Source: Candidatus Cloacimonadota bacterium
GTDB lineage: Bacteria > Cloacimonadota > Cloacimonadia > Cloacimonadales > TCS61
Reading direction: 5' to 3'
Length of the DNA: 9,470 nucleotides
Assembly (NCBI GenBank): GCA_023133395.1
Contig: JAGLWO010000628.1
Location: forward strand, 1-9,470
The position numbers were made by a program, and so were the translations under genes. Positions 1 to 7,025 of this stretch are shown here, in pieces (within the stretch, counting starts at the first letter, position 1; each line of letters opens with the position of its first letter). The notes under the pieces are model-generated. The model was not told the DNA's origin. It saw nothing but the letters and a program-made list of their open reading frames with translations, and did no database searches.

Positions 1-1423
1 AAGCACCACTGTTGATGGCATTATTGACCATTGTGGCGTTACCACCAGTCCAACCTCCGAGTTCAGCAGGTGTAGCTGGAATATATCCCAGTCCATTGGG
101 ACCGAAAACATTTAATACAGTTGATGTATTTGTAGCTGTGGACCATGGGTCAACATTTGGATTACCACTGTAAATGGCATTTATCCGAACTTGGGTTTTA
201 CCCAGTTCATTAGCCCAGAAACCCCCAACAGATTCCGAACATATCTGGAACCAGCGTGAGGTTTGCCATCCAAGTGCAGTAATAGGGTGATCGTAGAAGT
301 CCTGATTAGTGGGTGGAATTCGCTCATAATTCAAGACCTTTGTAACCATAGTCTCAAGGTGAGTTGGATTCTGAGCTGTCATCCGAGCAAAAATAATATC
401 TGCCATCATATTGCCATTTACATCTGCATATATATTATCGGAAACACAGTAGCTATACGCAGGAGAGACAATTGTATTTCCTGTAGTTCCGTAATCAGCG
501 AGCAGAAGAACAGCTACTGGAGCTGGATCCCAGTTTGCATAAGCATCATTAACATAATTTTCGATTGAAGTTGTAGTGTTTCCACCAACTTCTGTTATAT
601 TCTTAACAACTGTTGATATTCCTTGTTTTGTCCTGAAAACTTTAATTGAATCTGCCCAGGCAATAAAATCGGGATCATCAGGACAGATGATGAGATATTC
701 TGCACCTTCACGGGTTCTAAAATCGATATTACTATAATCCATCTCAGGAAGTGATTGCTCGTTCAAAAGCATATCATGTAAGAGCGGATCCCACCATCTA
801 CTGCGCAAGCGGTCTTCGCCAAAGTGTCCATTCCCTCCAATGAAATTAACTTCTACCTGAATATCGCGATAAACGAGTAACTCTTTAGTAACAGGATTGT
901 ATTGGAAAGGAGTAATTCCGAGCATCACGACATCCACTCCCCGAATTTGGGTCTGCTCTCCAAGCTGGATGGGATTAGCTGGATAGAACTCATTCCTGGA
1001 ATAAATTGCTTCATCTTTATTGAATTCAAGCGGTCCTGTTTCAGTATCGAGAGGAATGCGTGGAGCAGGTGCCAGTTCGATATCAAATAAGGTTTCTGTG
1101 CGGGAAGAGATAATTTTGAGTTCTGCGTAAGCTCCCAGTGGAAGTGCGATAAAGCGTCCATTCCCGGGAAGGTTCGGTGCACCTTCGTCATTGGGAAGAA
1201 ATACATCAGGCAGTAACACATTCTGCATATCCTCTTCATTTATCCTGGTATCTTCCAGAGTAAATTCTTTAATTGAAAAATTAACTTCAATACCTGAGTC
1301 ACTACTCCGGGTTAAACCGAATCCGGCTTTATCCCAGCTATCGTCATATTTAATGACCTCTGAGTAAGCTGTGCAAGTGAAAACAAAGAAAATTAATACA
1401 AAAACATTCAGTAATTTTTTCAT
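1..1423 (-). CDS. Gingipain-type (C25) cysteine protease precursor, N-terminal part, cut by the left edge
   Basis: Secreted or surface protease of the C25 (gingipain-like) family; 474 residues are visible from an ATG at 1423 and the frame is open to the edge. AAGGAG at 1431-1436 lies 7 nt before the ATG. Residues 1-21 form a signal peptide (KK, a hydrophobic stretch, then CTAYS). Residues about 45-230 look like a C25 propeptide, with GAPNLPGNGRF and a FGEDRLRSRWWDP segment. The peptidase domain starts near 243 (EYLIICPDDPDF) and shows LLLADYG at 307-312, YCVSDNIYADVNGN at 325-338 and MADIIFARM at 340-348. In this family the catalytic His and Cys come later, so activity cannot be judged here. 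A C-terminal sorting domain, if present, is also outside. Family assignment is from recognised sequence pattern; substrate unknown. Such proteases in FCB bacteria are usually type IX secretion cargo. Confidence 0.85.
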   Translation of the reverse strand, partial: MKKLLNVFVLIFFVFTCTAYSEVIKYDDSWDKAGFGLTRSSDSGIEVNFSIKEFTLEDTRINEEDMQNVLLPDVFLPNDEGAPNLPGNGRFIALPLGAYAELKIISSRTETLFDIELAPAPRIPLDTETGPLEFNKDEAIYSRNEFYPANPIQLGEQTQIRGVDVVMLGITPFQYNPVTKELLVYRDIQVEVNFIGGNGHFGEDRLRSRWWDPLLHDMLLNEQSLPEMDYSNIDFRTREGAEYLIICPDDPDFIAWADSIKVFRTKQGISTVVKNITEVGGNTTTSIENYVNDAYANWDPAPVAVLLLADYGTTGNTIVSPAYSYCVSDNIYADVNGNMMADIIFARMTAQNPTHLETMVTKVLNYERIPPTNQDFYDHPITALGWQTSRWFQICSESVGGFWANELGKTQVRINAIYSGNPNVDPWSTATNTSTVLNVFGPNGLGYIPATPAELGGWTGGNATMVNNAINSGA

Positions 1424-1437
1424 AATTATTCTCCTTT

Positions 1438-1480
1438 ACCCCGTGTCCGGCAACTGCCGGATTACACAATTACACAGGGT
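1438..1480 (-). promoter_or_regulatory. Imperfect long hairpin in the leader of the C25 protease gene
   Basis: The core is a perfect 7-bp inverted repeat, TCCGGCA-AC-TGCCGGA, at 1446-1461. The outer arms ACCCCGTGT (1438-1446) and ACACAGGGT (1472-1480) can also pair with one mismatch, across an asymmetric insert holding two tandem copies of ATTACACA. It ends 2 bp upstream of the AAGGAG ribosome-binding site, so folding in the mRNA could affect translation. It is a GC-rich island in AT-rich DNA and could instead be a copy of a dispersed repeat. The fold is seen in sequence; a role is inference. Confidence 0.5.
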
Positions 1481-1499
1481 GAATCGGGATTATTTCACC
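1478..1499 (-). promoter_or_regulatory. Second small hairpin in the C25 leader
   Basis: GGTGAA (1478-1483) and TTCACC (1494-1499) form a 6-bp stem around a 10-nt loop, and share 3 bp with the outer arm of the neighbouring hairpin. The two folds therefore compete at that point. No run of T follows on the minus strand, so it does not look like a terminator. Confidence 0.35.
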
Positions 1500-1562
1500 T
1501 GGGTTATATCTTTTTTTTATAAAATACAAACCAACATTTTTTTTCTTAAATATACTAATTTA

Positions 1563-1569
1563 TGTCAAA
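1563..1569 (-). promoter_or_regulatory. Possible -35-like element, TTTGACA, upstream of the C25 gene
   Basis: TTTGACA on the minus strand, 140 bp before the C25 start, preceded by TA. The same TATTTGACA word occurs upstream of two other transcription units here. No convincing -10 element stands at 17 bp, so this rests only on recurrence and position. Confidence 0.25.
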
Positions 1570-1697
1570 TATAAATTAACATATTTTTCCTATATTTATT
1601 ATATATTTTAGATGCAATAATTATTCCAGTAAATAGTAATTGTTATTTGAAAAATGCAGAAAAATAAAATAAACAATAATTATTTGAATTCTTTTTA

Positions 1698-1704
1698 TTT
1701 GACA
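1698..1704 (+). promoter_or_regulatory. Possible -35-like element, TTTGACA, upstream of the plus-strand cassette
   Basis: TTTGACA on the plus strand about 60 bp before the small ORF at 1764. The distance suits a promoter with a short leader, but no clear -10 match is present at standard spacing. Confidence 0.3.
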
Positions 1705-1763
1705 TTATTTTTGGAATTAATCCAATTAAAACATGAAAATTACCTTAAGTTAAGAGGGAGAAT

Positions 1764-1838
1764 ATGTTACCATTATCTATAGTTGTTTTTATTGGTGGGA
1801 TATTATCTCTATTACTATCTTTTATGGGGTATTGTTAA
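1764..1838 (+). CDS. Possible 24-residue hydrophobic membrane peptide
   Basis: Short ORF from ATG at 1764 to TAA at 1836-1838. A purine-rich Shine-Dalgarno-like stretch, AAGAGGGAG (1752-1760), precedes it; GAGG is 6 nt from the ATG. The peptide begins MLPLSIVVF, contains GG, and ends LLSFMGYC. It is nearly all hydrophobic with no charged side chain, long enough for one membrane span. It ends 23 nt before the HNH gene start, so it could be a translational leader, a small membrane partner or a toxin-like peptide. Such short frames also arise by chance in AT-rich DNA; the ribosome-binding site and uniform hydrophobicity are the only support. No family recognised. Confidence 0.45.
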   Translation: MLPLSIVVFIGGILSLLLSFMGYC

Positions 1839-1861
1839 ATATCAATCTATTGGAGAGATTT

Positions 1862-2953
1862 ATGAATATGAAGGATGTAAAGCTTCTTTGGGGTCGATCT
1901 GGTAATAGATGCGCAATCCAAGATTGTAGAATTGAACTATCAACATCAGGCGATCCAAGTATAATAGGTGAAATAGCACATATAATAGCCAAAAATAAAA
2001 ATGGCTCTCGAGGAATTAACAAACTTGAATTGAATAAAAGAGATGAATATAATAATTTAATTTTATTGTGTCCCACACATCATACTATGATTGACAAAGA
2101 TCCAAATCATTGGAATATTAAAAAATTACACGAAATTAAAGACAATCATGAGAAATGGGTTACGAAACAACTTTCAAATGAATCCTTCTCTTTATCTCCC
2201 ATAGATAATACTACATTTTGTGAAAATAGATTAAAAGATTGGGAAGACTTCGCGAATAATCTTAGTTGGCTGACAATATCTATAACACCTCTCATTATTA
2301 ATAATGATATAATAGATCCCATAAAAGAGTCAATCGTGAAATTAGTTAATAAAACAGAATTTCCTAAAAGATTTAGAATAAATCACTTTGACTCTATTTA
2401 TCCACATAATACAAGACCTAATGAAAATGGATTAATAAATGAGTATATGACAGACATTGAAAATGGGATTAGTCATAGAATTCAATTATTTAGAAATGGT
2501 CATTTAGAATTATTAATTTGTTTAGAGAGAACTTCTAAATTCATTACTGAAGTCCATTATGAAAGAACACCAGATGAAATTCCTGGTATTAAAATATTCA
2601 GATATACTGACATAGTAGATTCTGTTGAATCATTATTAAAAACACTAATAAATATTTGGAATTTTGAATTGCCATTTAATAATATGCTCCTTACAAGTAT
2701 GATTCTTAATACAAAACAATCAAAACTTTATTCGCATGAGAAAAGATTTGATAAAAAGGGAGTATTTGGAACTCTTGTTAAATTTCCAAATTTCAAATAT
2801 GAAACAGTTATCGATAAAAAAATGAATATTGATTATATAATTGAGTTAGTATTAAAAAGAGTAGTTCAATCTTTTGGGCTTGTAATAGATAAAGTATATA
2901 ATGATAAAGATTCTATTAATCGACCAGACCATCTATACAAGTTTATTAAATAG
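1862..2953 (+). CDS. HNH endonuclease with unassigned C-terminal domain
   Basis: Predicted metal-dependent DNA (or RNA) nuclease of 363 residues. ATG at 1862 is preferred over an upstream TTG at 1832 because GGAG at 1852-1855 lies 6 nt before it. The HNH domain fills residues 8-100. It opens with LWGRSGNRC; C17 and C22 with C70 and H73 form a likely zinc knuckle. H40 (GEIAHIIA), N65 (YNNLILLC) and H74 (CPTHH) fit the HNH active-site pattern. The domain ends in HEKWV, typical of this group. Residues about 120-363 form a second domain with SWLTISITPLI and SHRIQLFRNGHLEL; I cannot name it. The latter motif faintly recalls regions that follow AlbA/Schlafen ATP-binding domains. HNH proteins of this type are common effectors in phage-defence loci such as CBASS, but no SAVED motif or cyclase is visible. 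Very AT-rich. Confidence 0.85.
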   Translation: MNMKDVKLLWGRSGNRCAIQDCRIELSTSGDPSIIGEIAHIIAKNKNGSRGINKLELNKRDEYNNLILLCPTHHTMIDKDPNHWNIKKLHEIKDNHEKWVTKQLSNESFSLSPIDNTTFCENRLKDWEDFANNLSWLTISITPLIINNDIIDPIKESIVKLVNKTEFPKRFRINHFDSIYPHNTRPNENGLINEYMTDIENGISHRIQLFRNGHLELLICLERTSKFITEVHYERTPDEIPGIKIFRYTDIVDSVESLLKTLINIWNFELPFNNMLLTSMILNTKQSKLYSHEKRFDKKGVFGTLVKFPNFKYETVIDKKMNIDYIIELVLKRVVQSFGLVIDKVYNDKDSINRPDHLYKFIK

Positions 2954-2986
2954 AGGTTCAAAATTTTTTAAAAAGATTTTAATTAC

Positions 2987-2994
2987 AAAGGAGG
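2987..2994 (+). promoter_or_regulatory. Strong ribosome-binding site of the 214-residue protein
   Basis: AAAGGAGG, a full anti-16S match, 9 nt before the ATG at 3004. The nuclease gene ends only 50 bp upstream with no terminator between, so the two are probably co-transcribed, with the second translated independently and well. Confidence 0.75.
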
Positions 2995-3003
2995 CAAATA
3001 ATT

Positions 3004-3648
3004 ATGGAAATAGTATTAGCTGCATTTGCTGGTGCTTTTTTTTCATTCCTATTTGTAAAATTAGCTGAGAATTTTTCAAATATACATGACACTAAAAAGT
3101 TGCATTATTATAGTCTACTAAAGATTCAAACCATTTTAACTAATCATCTTGATGAAATTCCAGCAAATATTGAACAAGTTAATAGTATTATTAATATTGA
3201 GAAAGAAACGGAAAAAAATATTTTTATCACAGCGAATAAACCCTTGAGAATTGAATTTGATCAGAGTGTTATATTAAATCTTAAGAACAGTGATATTACC
3301 AATGAATTAATGTTATACATATGTAATTTAAGAAGATACAATGCCGTAATAACTAATACTAATGAAATACACAGCTTACTTAGAAATTCACTTATCCAAA
3401 AGATAATAGGTATTGATACTTATAAACGTAACTTTGAAGTCATTTCATCCACATTTAAGGATATTAATAACTTCCTTGAAGAATTGAATATTGATAGAAG
3501 AAGGATATTTTGTATGGTTCGAATTCGTATACAAAAAGATAAGACAAACATTTTTAAAAGTATTTTTCATAAACTTCCAGATACTAATGAAGATGATTTT
3601 AAAGATAAAGTAGCAGAGGAACTTAAAAAATTAGAAAAAAATAGCTAA
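3004..3648 (+). CDS. Membrane-anchored helical protein of unknown function
   Basis: A 214-residue protein I do not recognise. Residues 3-20 are a single N-terminal hydrophobic segment rich in Ala and Phe (LAAFAGAFFSFLF). No signal-peptidase site follows, so it probably stays as an anchor. The rest is polar and probably mostly helical, with many Asn, Ile, Lys and Glu, and a highly charged tail from about 175 (RIRIQKDK, then alternating D/E/K). No catalytic motif, cysteine pair or nucleotide-binding loop is visible. It sits 50 bp after the HNH nuclease on the same strand and shares its AT-rich composition. A role as membrane partner, sensor or restraint of the nuclease is plausible but only inferred from context. 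The frame is clean and has a strong ribosome-binding site, so the gene itself is secure. Confidence 0.75.
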   Translation: MEIVLAAFAGAFFSFLFVKLAENFSNIHDTKKLHYYSLLKIQTILTNHLDEIPANIEQVNSIINIEKETEKNIFITANKPLRIEFDQSVILNLKNSDITNELMLYICNLRRYNAVITNTNEIHSLLRNSLIQKIIGIDTYKRNFEVISSTFKDINNFLEELNIDRRRIFCMVRIRIQKDKTNIFKSIFHKLPDTNEDDFKDKVAEELKKLEKNS

Positions 3649-3794
3649 AAATAAAGAAAAAATCAAAAAACCTTTATTAAGTCAAAAGAAAAACAATGTT
3701 GAGGTTTTAATTTGAAATTTAGTTTAAAATATAGATTAATAAGGATATAAAAAGTAAAAAATAGTTTATTCATTTTATTTATTTGGAGATTAAA

Positions 3795-6263
3795 GTGAAA
3801 ACATATGAATTTATTCACTGTCCTAATTGTGATAAAACTCTTAGAATTCCCCATACGGATGAAACATTACAGATAACTTGTCCAATATGTGGAAAAGCTT
3901 TTTTATATAATGTCCAGCAAAAAACATTAAAAAATAAAAGTAAAAAACATAGTAAATTTTCAATAATTTGGATTCTTTTCATTATAATTATTATAATAGC
4001 AATAATTATTTGGATTAATCAAGTTGAAAGTCCTACAATAGCAAAAAGAAAAAAATCTAAAAGTAACTGGGTAACGATATCATATAATGAGTTAATAGAT
4101 CGCTCAATCATTACACACAGTGGGGAAACTGTAGATCAAATAATACACAAAATTCCAACTTACACTGACGATATAAAAGGTTATGTGCAGCCATATTTAG
4201 AATCCTATTCTATATTGTGTCACGATGTTTTATTATCCACTACTGAACCAGACACTCTCCCTCTTGTGAATATCCTTACCCATTATCCTGTTGGTTCAGA
4301 GCAACCTGTATGGGTTGATTTATTTCGAGAAGGTCATTTTCAACTATACTATAATACTCATCTCATTAGAGTTTTCCTTAAAGGAACGGATGCTGAAAAA
4401 AGTTATAATAAATATCATTCAATAATTAGGCACCCAATTCGAGATGTTATTAATAGTAGTGATATCTCCGTTATAGCTATTGAAGTATATGTCTTTAATA
4501 ATGATTATGCAGACATGGAAATCATTCTAAATACCGTACCGTATATTATCAGCAAATCTGAATTGGATCTGTCCCCAAGACATAAACCACTGGATTTATC
4601 AAGTATAAGTGATTTTCTTAATGAGGGAGTAATTTTAGAGGCAATTGAATTGGATAAAAAGAATAATCTGTATTTTTACGGTCGTAAATCTCCAAAGCAA
4701 ACACTCGCAGGAAAACCTGTAAGCATTTCAGACCTTGCTGTGGTTTACAGATCGATTTTCCACTACGGAAACAATGCACCTTATATCAGTTTGGACAAAC
4801 ACGAAGACAATAGGTATGCAAAGGTAAATTTTGGAGGACATCTTGAGAACACCCATGTTGGTCATGTTGTATTGGAAGCAGATAAATTATTTAAAACCTT
4901 GAGTACAGGAATTGATCCAAATACACATAAACTTGTGAAATCACATATAACCAAACATGTACCAGGTTTTCTTACGGAGGATGAAAGACATTTACTTGAA
5001 AATTCTGATGAGAAGCATATGCAAATTCGATACTGGTTCTATCCTGACTCTATTGGAACAGTAACCGATGGTTCAATTGGCGCTGTTTTAACATACCAAT
5101 TTTTGGCAGATGTTGAAAGAATGGACATAAAGATTAATGTAGATAATGCTGTAAGAGAGACAATTAAACATTTAAACAATAATTTCAGTAAGTATGAAAA
5201 GGCCAATAAAACATATAAAGAATTAAGTACAGTTGGCAGGATGATGGCTCTTATTAATTGGCTTAAGGGGATGAATATGGACGAAAGGATTGAGCTGGAC
5301 GATTTGCTTTCTGTAAAAATTCCGGGATTTACCACTCCTCTCAAAACAAAAAAAATGTTAGCGGTAACTGCAATAACCTATTCTGGTAATTTATACTTAA
5401 GCAAAGATAATGTTAAAAAATACACTAAGGTTTATTATCTATCTCATTTACTTAATAATCAAAGTCCAACTGCAACAGATTATTCTTTACTTGAATTGGG
5501 TAAAAATTTTCTATCCAATATTGATATTTCAGAGAATGCTCCGTCGGAGTATAAGAAATTAAACACAACTATTGATTATTACGATAATATGATAAAATCA
5601 AATGAGTCCAAGTTGAAATCCCTTGAAAGAGAAATAGAACGAAAAAAATATTCACTTGATAGATACAGTTCGAGAGAAATTGATAAATATAATAAATTAA
5701 TAAATAGATATAATAGCTTAGTTGAGAAGCAAAAATCATATACAAATATGTATAATTCAAAAATAAATGAAATGAGTAAGATAAATATTATTTCAGGAGG
5801 TTATTATTCTATTGGAGGTGGTATTAATCTCCATCCAAGCGAGTTTAAACGAATTTCAAGGAACAGGAATTCACCGAAAATACGGGATATCATGGATTTA
5901 AAAAGTAAGATGAAGATAGTTGGTAAAATCACCAAATCCGGTAATTGGATACGAAGTAATCCGGACATTGGAAAATCTAGGATTAATAAATTATTGGTGG
6001 AATCGTGGTCTTCGTCTACATATAAAAATGGGAAAATTAAATACAACCATCAATCGGTTAACGGGGATGTTGCGTCAGTAGTTATTGCATCAGATACAGG
6101 AGATTGGCAGTCCAAAATCTCTGTGAATGGATCCAATGATGTGGTTAGGTTTTCGAAGTCTGAAAACCTGCTTTATGTGTCTCATGAGGGATATGCTGTT
6201 AGTTTATATGGCAGACTATCACCAGACAGAAAACGAGTAGTATTTTCCCTTTATAATCACTAA
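3795..6263 (+). CDS. Large zinc-ribbon, single-span membrane protein with coiled coil
   Basis: 822 residues from a GTG at 3795, chosen because GGAG at 3785-3788 sits 6 nt upstream; an in-frame TTG at 3783 overlaps that site. Order of parts: a zinc ribbon with C9xxC12 (CPNC) and C29xxC32 (CPIC), like MJ0042/zinc_ribbon domains; a membrane span at about 55-75 (mostly Ile); a basic linker; a domain to about 275; a conserved-looking core at about 296-528 with LAGKPVSISDLAVVY, VNFGG, VLEADKLFKTLSTGID, YWFYPDSIG and VTDGSIGA; a coiled coil at about 584-664; and a C-terminal part with GGYYSIGGGINLHPSEFK and a beta-rich end. Lysines flank both sides of the span, so topology is unclear. The VLEADKLFK region weakly recalls the DUF1598 proteins of planctomycetes; I would not assign it. 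Function unknown. The core has clearly higher GC than the rest. Confidence 0.8.
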   Translation: MKTYEFIHCPNCDKTLRIPHTDETLQITCPICGKAFLYNVQQKTLKNKSKKHSKFSIIWILFIIIIIIAIIIWINQVESPTIAKRKKSKSNWVTISYNELIDRSIITHSGETVDQIIHKIPTYTDDIKGYVQPYLESYSILCHDVLLSTTEPDTLPLVNILTHYPVGSEQPVWVDLFREGHFQLYYNTHLIRVFLKGTDAEKSYNKYHSIIRHPIRDVINSSDISVIAIEVYVFNNDYADMEIILNTVPYIISKSELDLSPRHKPLDLSSISDFLNEGVILEAIELDKKNNLYFYGRKSPKQTLAGKPVSISDLAVVYRSIFHYGNNAPYISLDKHEDNRYAKVNFGGHLENTHVGHVVLEADKLFKTLSTGIDPNTHKLVKSHITKHVPGFLTEDERHLLENSDEKHMQIRYWFYPDSIGTVTDGSIGAVLTYQFLADVERMDIKINVDNAVRETIKHLNNNFSKYEKANKTYKELSTVGRMMALINWLKGMNMDERIELDDLLSVKIPGFTTPLKTKKMLAVTAITYSGNLYLSKDNVKKYTKVYYLSHLLNNQSPTATDYSLLELGKNFLSNIDISENAPSEYKKLNTTIDYYDNMIKSNESKLKSLEREIERKKYSLDRYSSREIDKYNKLINRYNSLVEKQKSYTNMYNSKINEMSKINIISGGYYSIGGGINLHPSEFKRISRNRNSPKIRDIMDLKSKMKIVGKITKSGNWIRSNPDIGKSRINKLLVESWSSSTYKNGKIKYNHQSVNGDVASVVIASDTGDWQSKISVNGSNDVVRFSKSENLLYVSHEGYAVSLYGRLSPDRKRVVFSLYNH

Positions 6264-6976
6264 TCTTCAGTTTCTTTTAGGTTAGGCTTACTTTTTATCC
6301 AACCTTCTTTTTTAAGAGTTTCTTCTGATAATAGCTTTAAATGCTTAATCATTTTAATTTTTATATGTTCTGGATCAACTTTTATTTGTTTTATTGAAGG
6401 CAATAACAATATTCCAAATACAGTTGAATTATCTTTAATTTCAATTACTCTTTTAGGAATTATATCTTGCAATCCAAAATCATTTATTGAATACACATAA
6501 TATTGCTCACCACTTTTTTCAATAACTTCAAAAGGTAAAATCTCTTTTAATCCAAACTCATTGACATTATATAGTTCAATTTTTCCATTAAATTGATTCT
6601 TTTCAATTATCATGGATGGTATAATATCTTTAAAGCCAAAATCGTTTACATAGTAAACATTAATACTACTATCAAACATATTTTCTTCTGCTACCTTATG
6701 TGGAAGGATGTCTTTTAACCCAAAATCATTAACACGATATACTTCCCAGGAACCATTATATTCATCACTTTCAATAATCTCCTCTGGATTTATGTTTTTA
6801 AAACCGAATTTATTAACAACGAATACTTCATAATCACCCGTCAAACTATTTTCATCGATTATTATCACTGGATTCAAACTTTTTAAACCATAGTTAACAT
6901 CGTATATTTCTATTTGTTGTGTAAATAATATGTTTGTAAAATAATAAATAATAAGTAAAAAAGTGATTTTTTTAAT
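6260..6976 (-). CDS. Secreted tandem-repeat protein, apparently started at ATT
   Basis: The frame from 6976 gives 238 residues. Residues 1-21 read as a signal peptide: KK, then a hydrophobic run (TFLLIIYYF), ending LFTQQ. Residues about 22-181 hold six repeats of 26-28 residues around VNDFGFKDIxP, with conserved Asn at 28, 55, 83, 111, 139 and 165. A non-repeat charged tail of about 57 residues follows. No ATG, GTG or TTG lies in frame before a TTG at 6877, which has no ribosome-binding site and would delete the signal peptide and first repeat. ATT at 6976 lies 6 nt after AAGGGGG, and ATT AAA AAA ATC mirrors the usual M-K-K-I start. Either ATT initiates (known for infC), or an ATG was mutated or misread. 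Probably periplasmic or surface-exposed; function unknown. Its stop overlaps that of the convergent gene. Confidence 0.7.
   Translation of the reverse strand: MKKITFLLIIYYFTNILFTQQIEIYDVNYGLKSLNPVIIIDENSLTGDYEVFVVNKFGFKNINPEEIIESDEYNGSWEVYRVNDFGLKDILPHKVAEENMFDSSINVYYVNDFGFKDIIPSMIIEKNQFNGKIELYNVNEFGLKEILPFEVIEKSGEQYYVYSINDFGLQDIIPKRVIEIKDNSTVFGILLLPSIKQIKVDPEHIKIKMIKHLKLLSEETLKKEGWIKSKPNLKETED
6434..6913 (-). repeat. Six tandem 26-28-codon repeats inside the secreted protein gene
   Basis: Each unit has the pattern aromatic/beta strand, VNxFGxKxIxP, then IIE and a variable N/D-rich turn (NG in three units). Unit spacing, from the conserved Asn, is 27, 28, 28, 28 and 26 residues. At DNA level the minus-strand units share words like AATGATTTTGG but are clearly diverged, so this is an old duplication under protein-level constraint and not a recent expansion. 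Confidence 0.85.
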
Positions 6977-6980
6977 AATA

Positions 6981-6990
6981 CTCCCCCTTT
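6981..6990 (-). promoter_or_regulatory. Strong ribosome-binding site that decides the ATT start
   Basis: On the minus strand this reads AAAGGGGGAG. AAGGGGG can pair along the whole anti-Shine-Dalgarno sequence with one G-U pair, and ends 6 nt before ATT at 6976. The alternative ATT at 6979 would be only 3 nt away. No other start-like codon lies at a usable distance. Confidence 0.65.
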
Positions 6991-7025
6991 ATAACAAATT
7001 AAAAATTAAAAATTTATTATTATAT

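Larger units (their letters stand above)
1505..1763. other. AT-rich divergent intergenic region
   Basis: Separates the minus-strand C25 gene from the plus-strand cassette. It is almost all A and T, with T-runs near 1510-1520 and 1537-1545. It must hold the promoters for both directions, and a TTTGACA word faces each gene. No RNA gene, terminator-quality hairpin or insertion-sequence end was seen. Confidence 0.6.

Noticed and set aside
263..568. Plus-strand open frame antisense to the C25 gene
   Set aside because: Cysteine- and serine-rich random-looking product, no ribosome-binding site, lies wholly over the peptidase domain.
925..1239. Open frame on the minus strand inside the C25 gene
   Set aside because: It is out of frame with the protease, which has signal peptide, propeptide and peptidase motifs in one continuous frame; this is a shadow.
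1371..1574. Plus-strand open frame across the C25 start and leader
   Set aside because: Runs through the hairpin region and over the C25 signal peptide with no recognisable protein pattern.
1862..2953. Assignment of the HNH protein to CBASS Cap5
   Set aside because: Size and HNH position would fit, but I see no SAVED-domain motif and no cyclase gene in the window.
3667..3708. AAAACCT / AGGTTTT inverted repeat after the 214-residue gene, as a terminator
   Set aside because: Only 7 mostly A-T pairs with a 28-nt loop; too weak in this AT-rich spacer.
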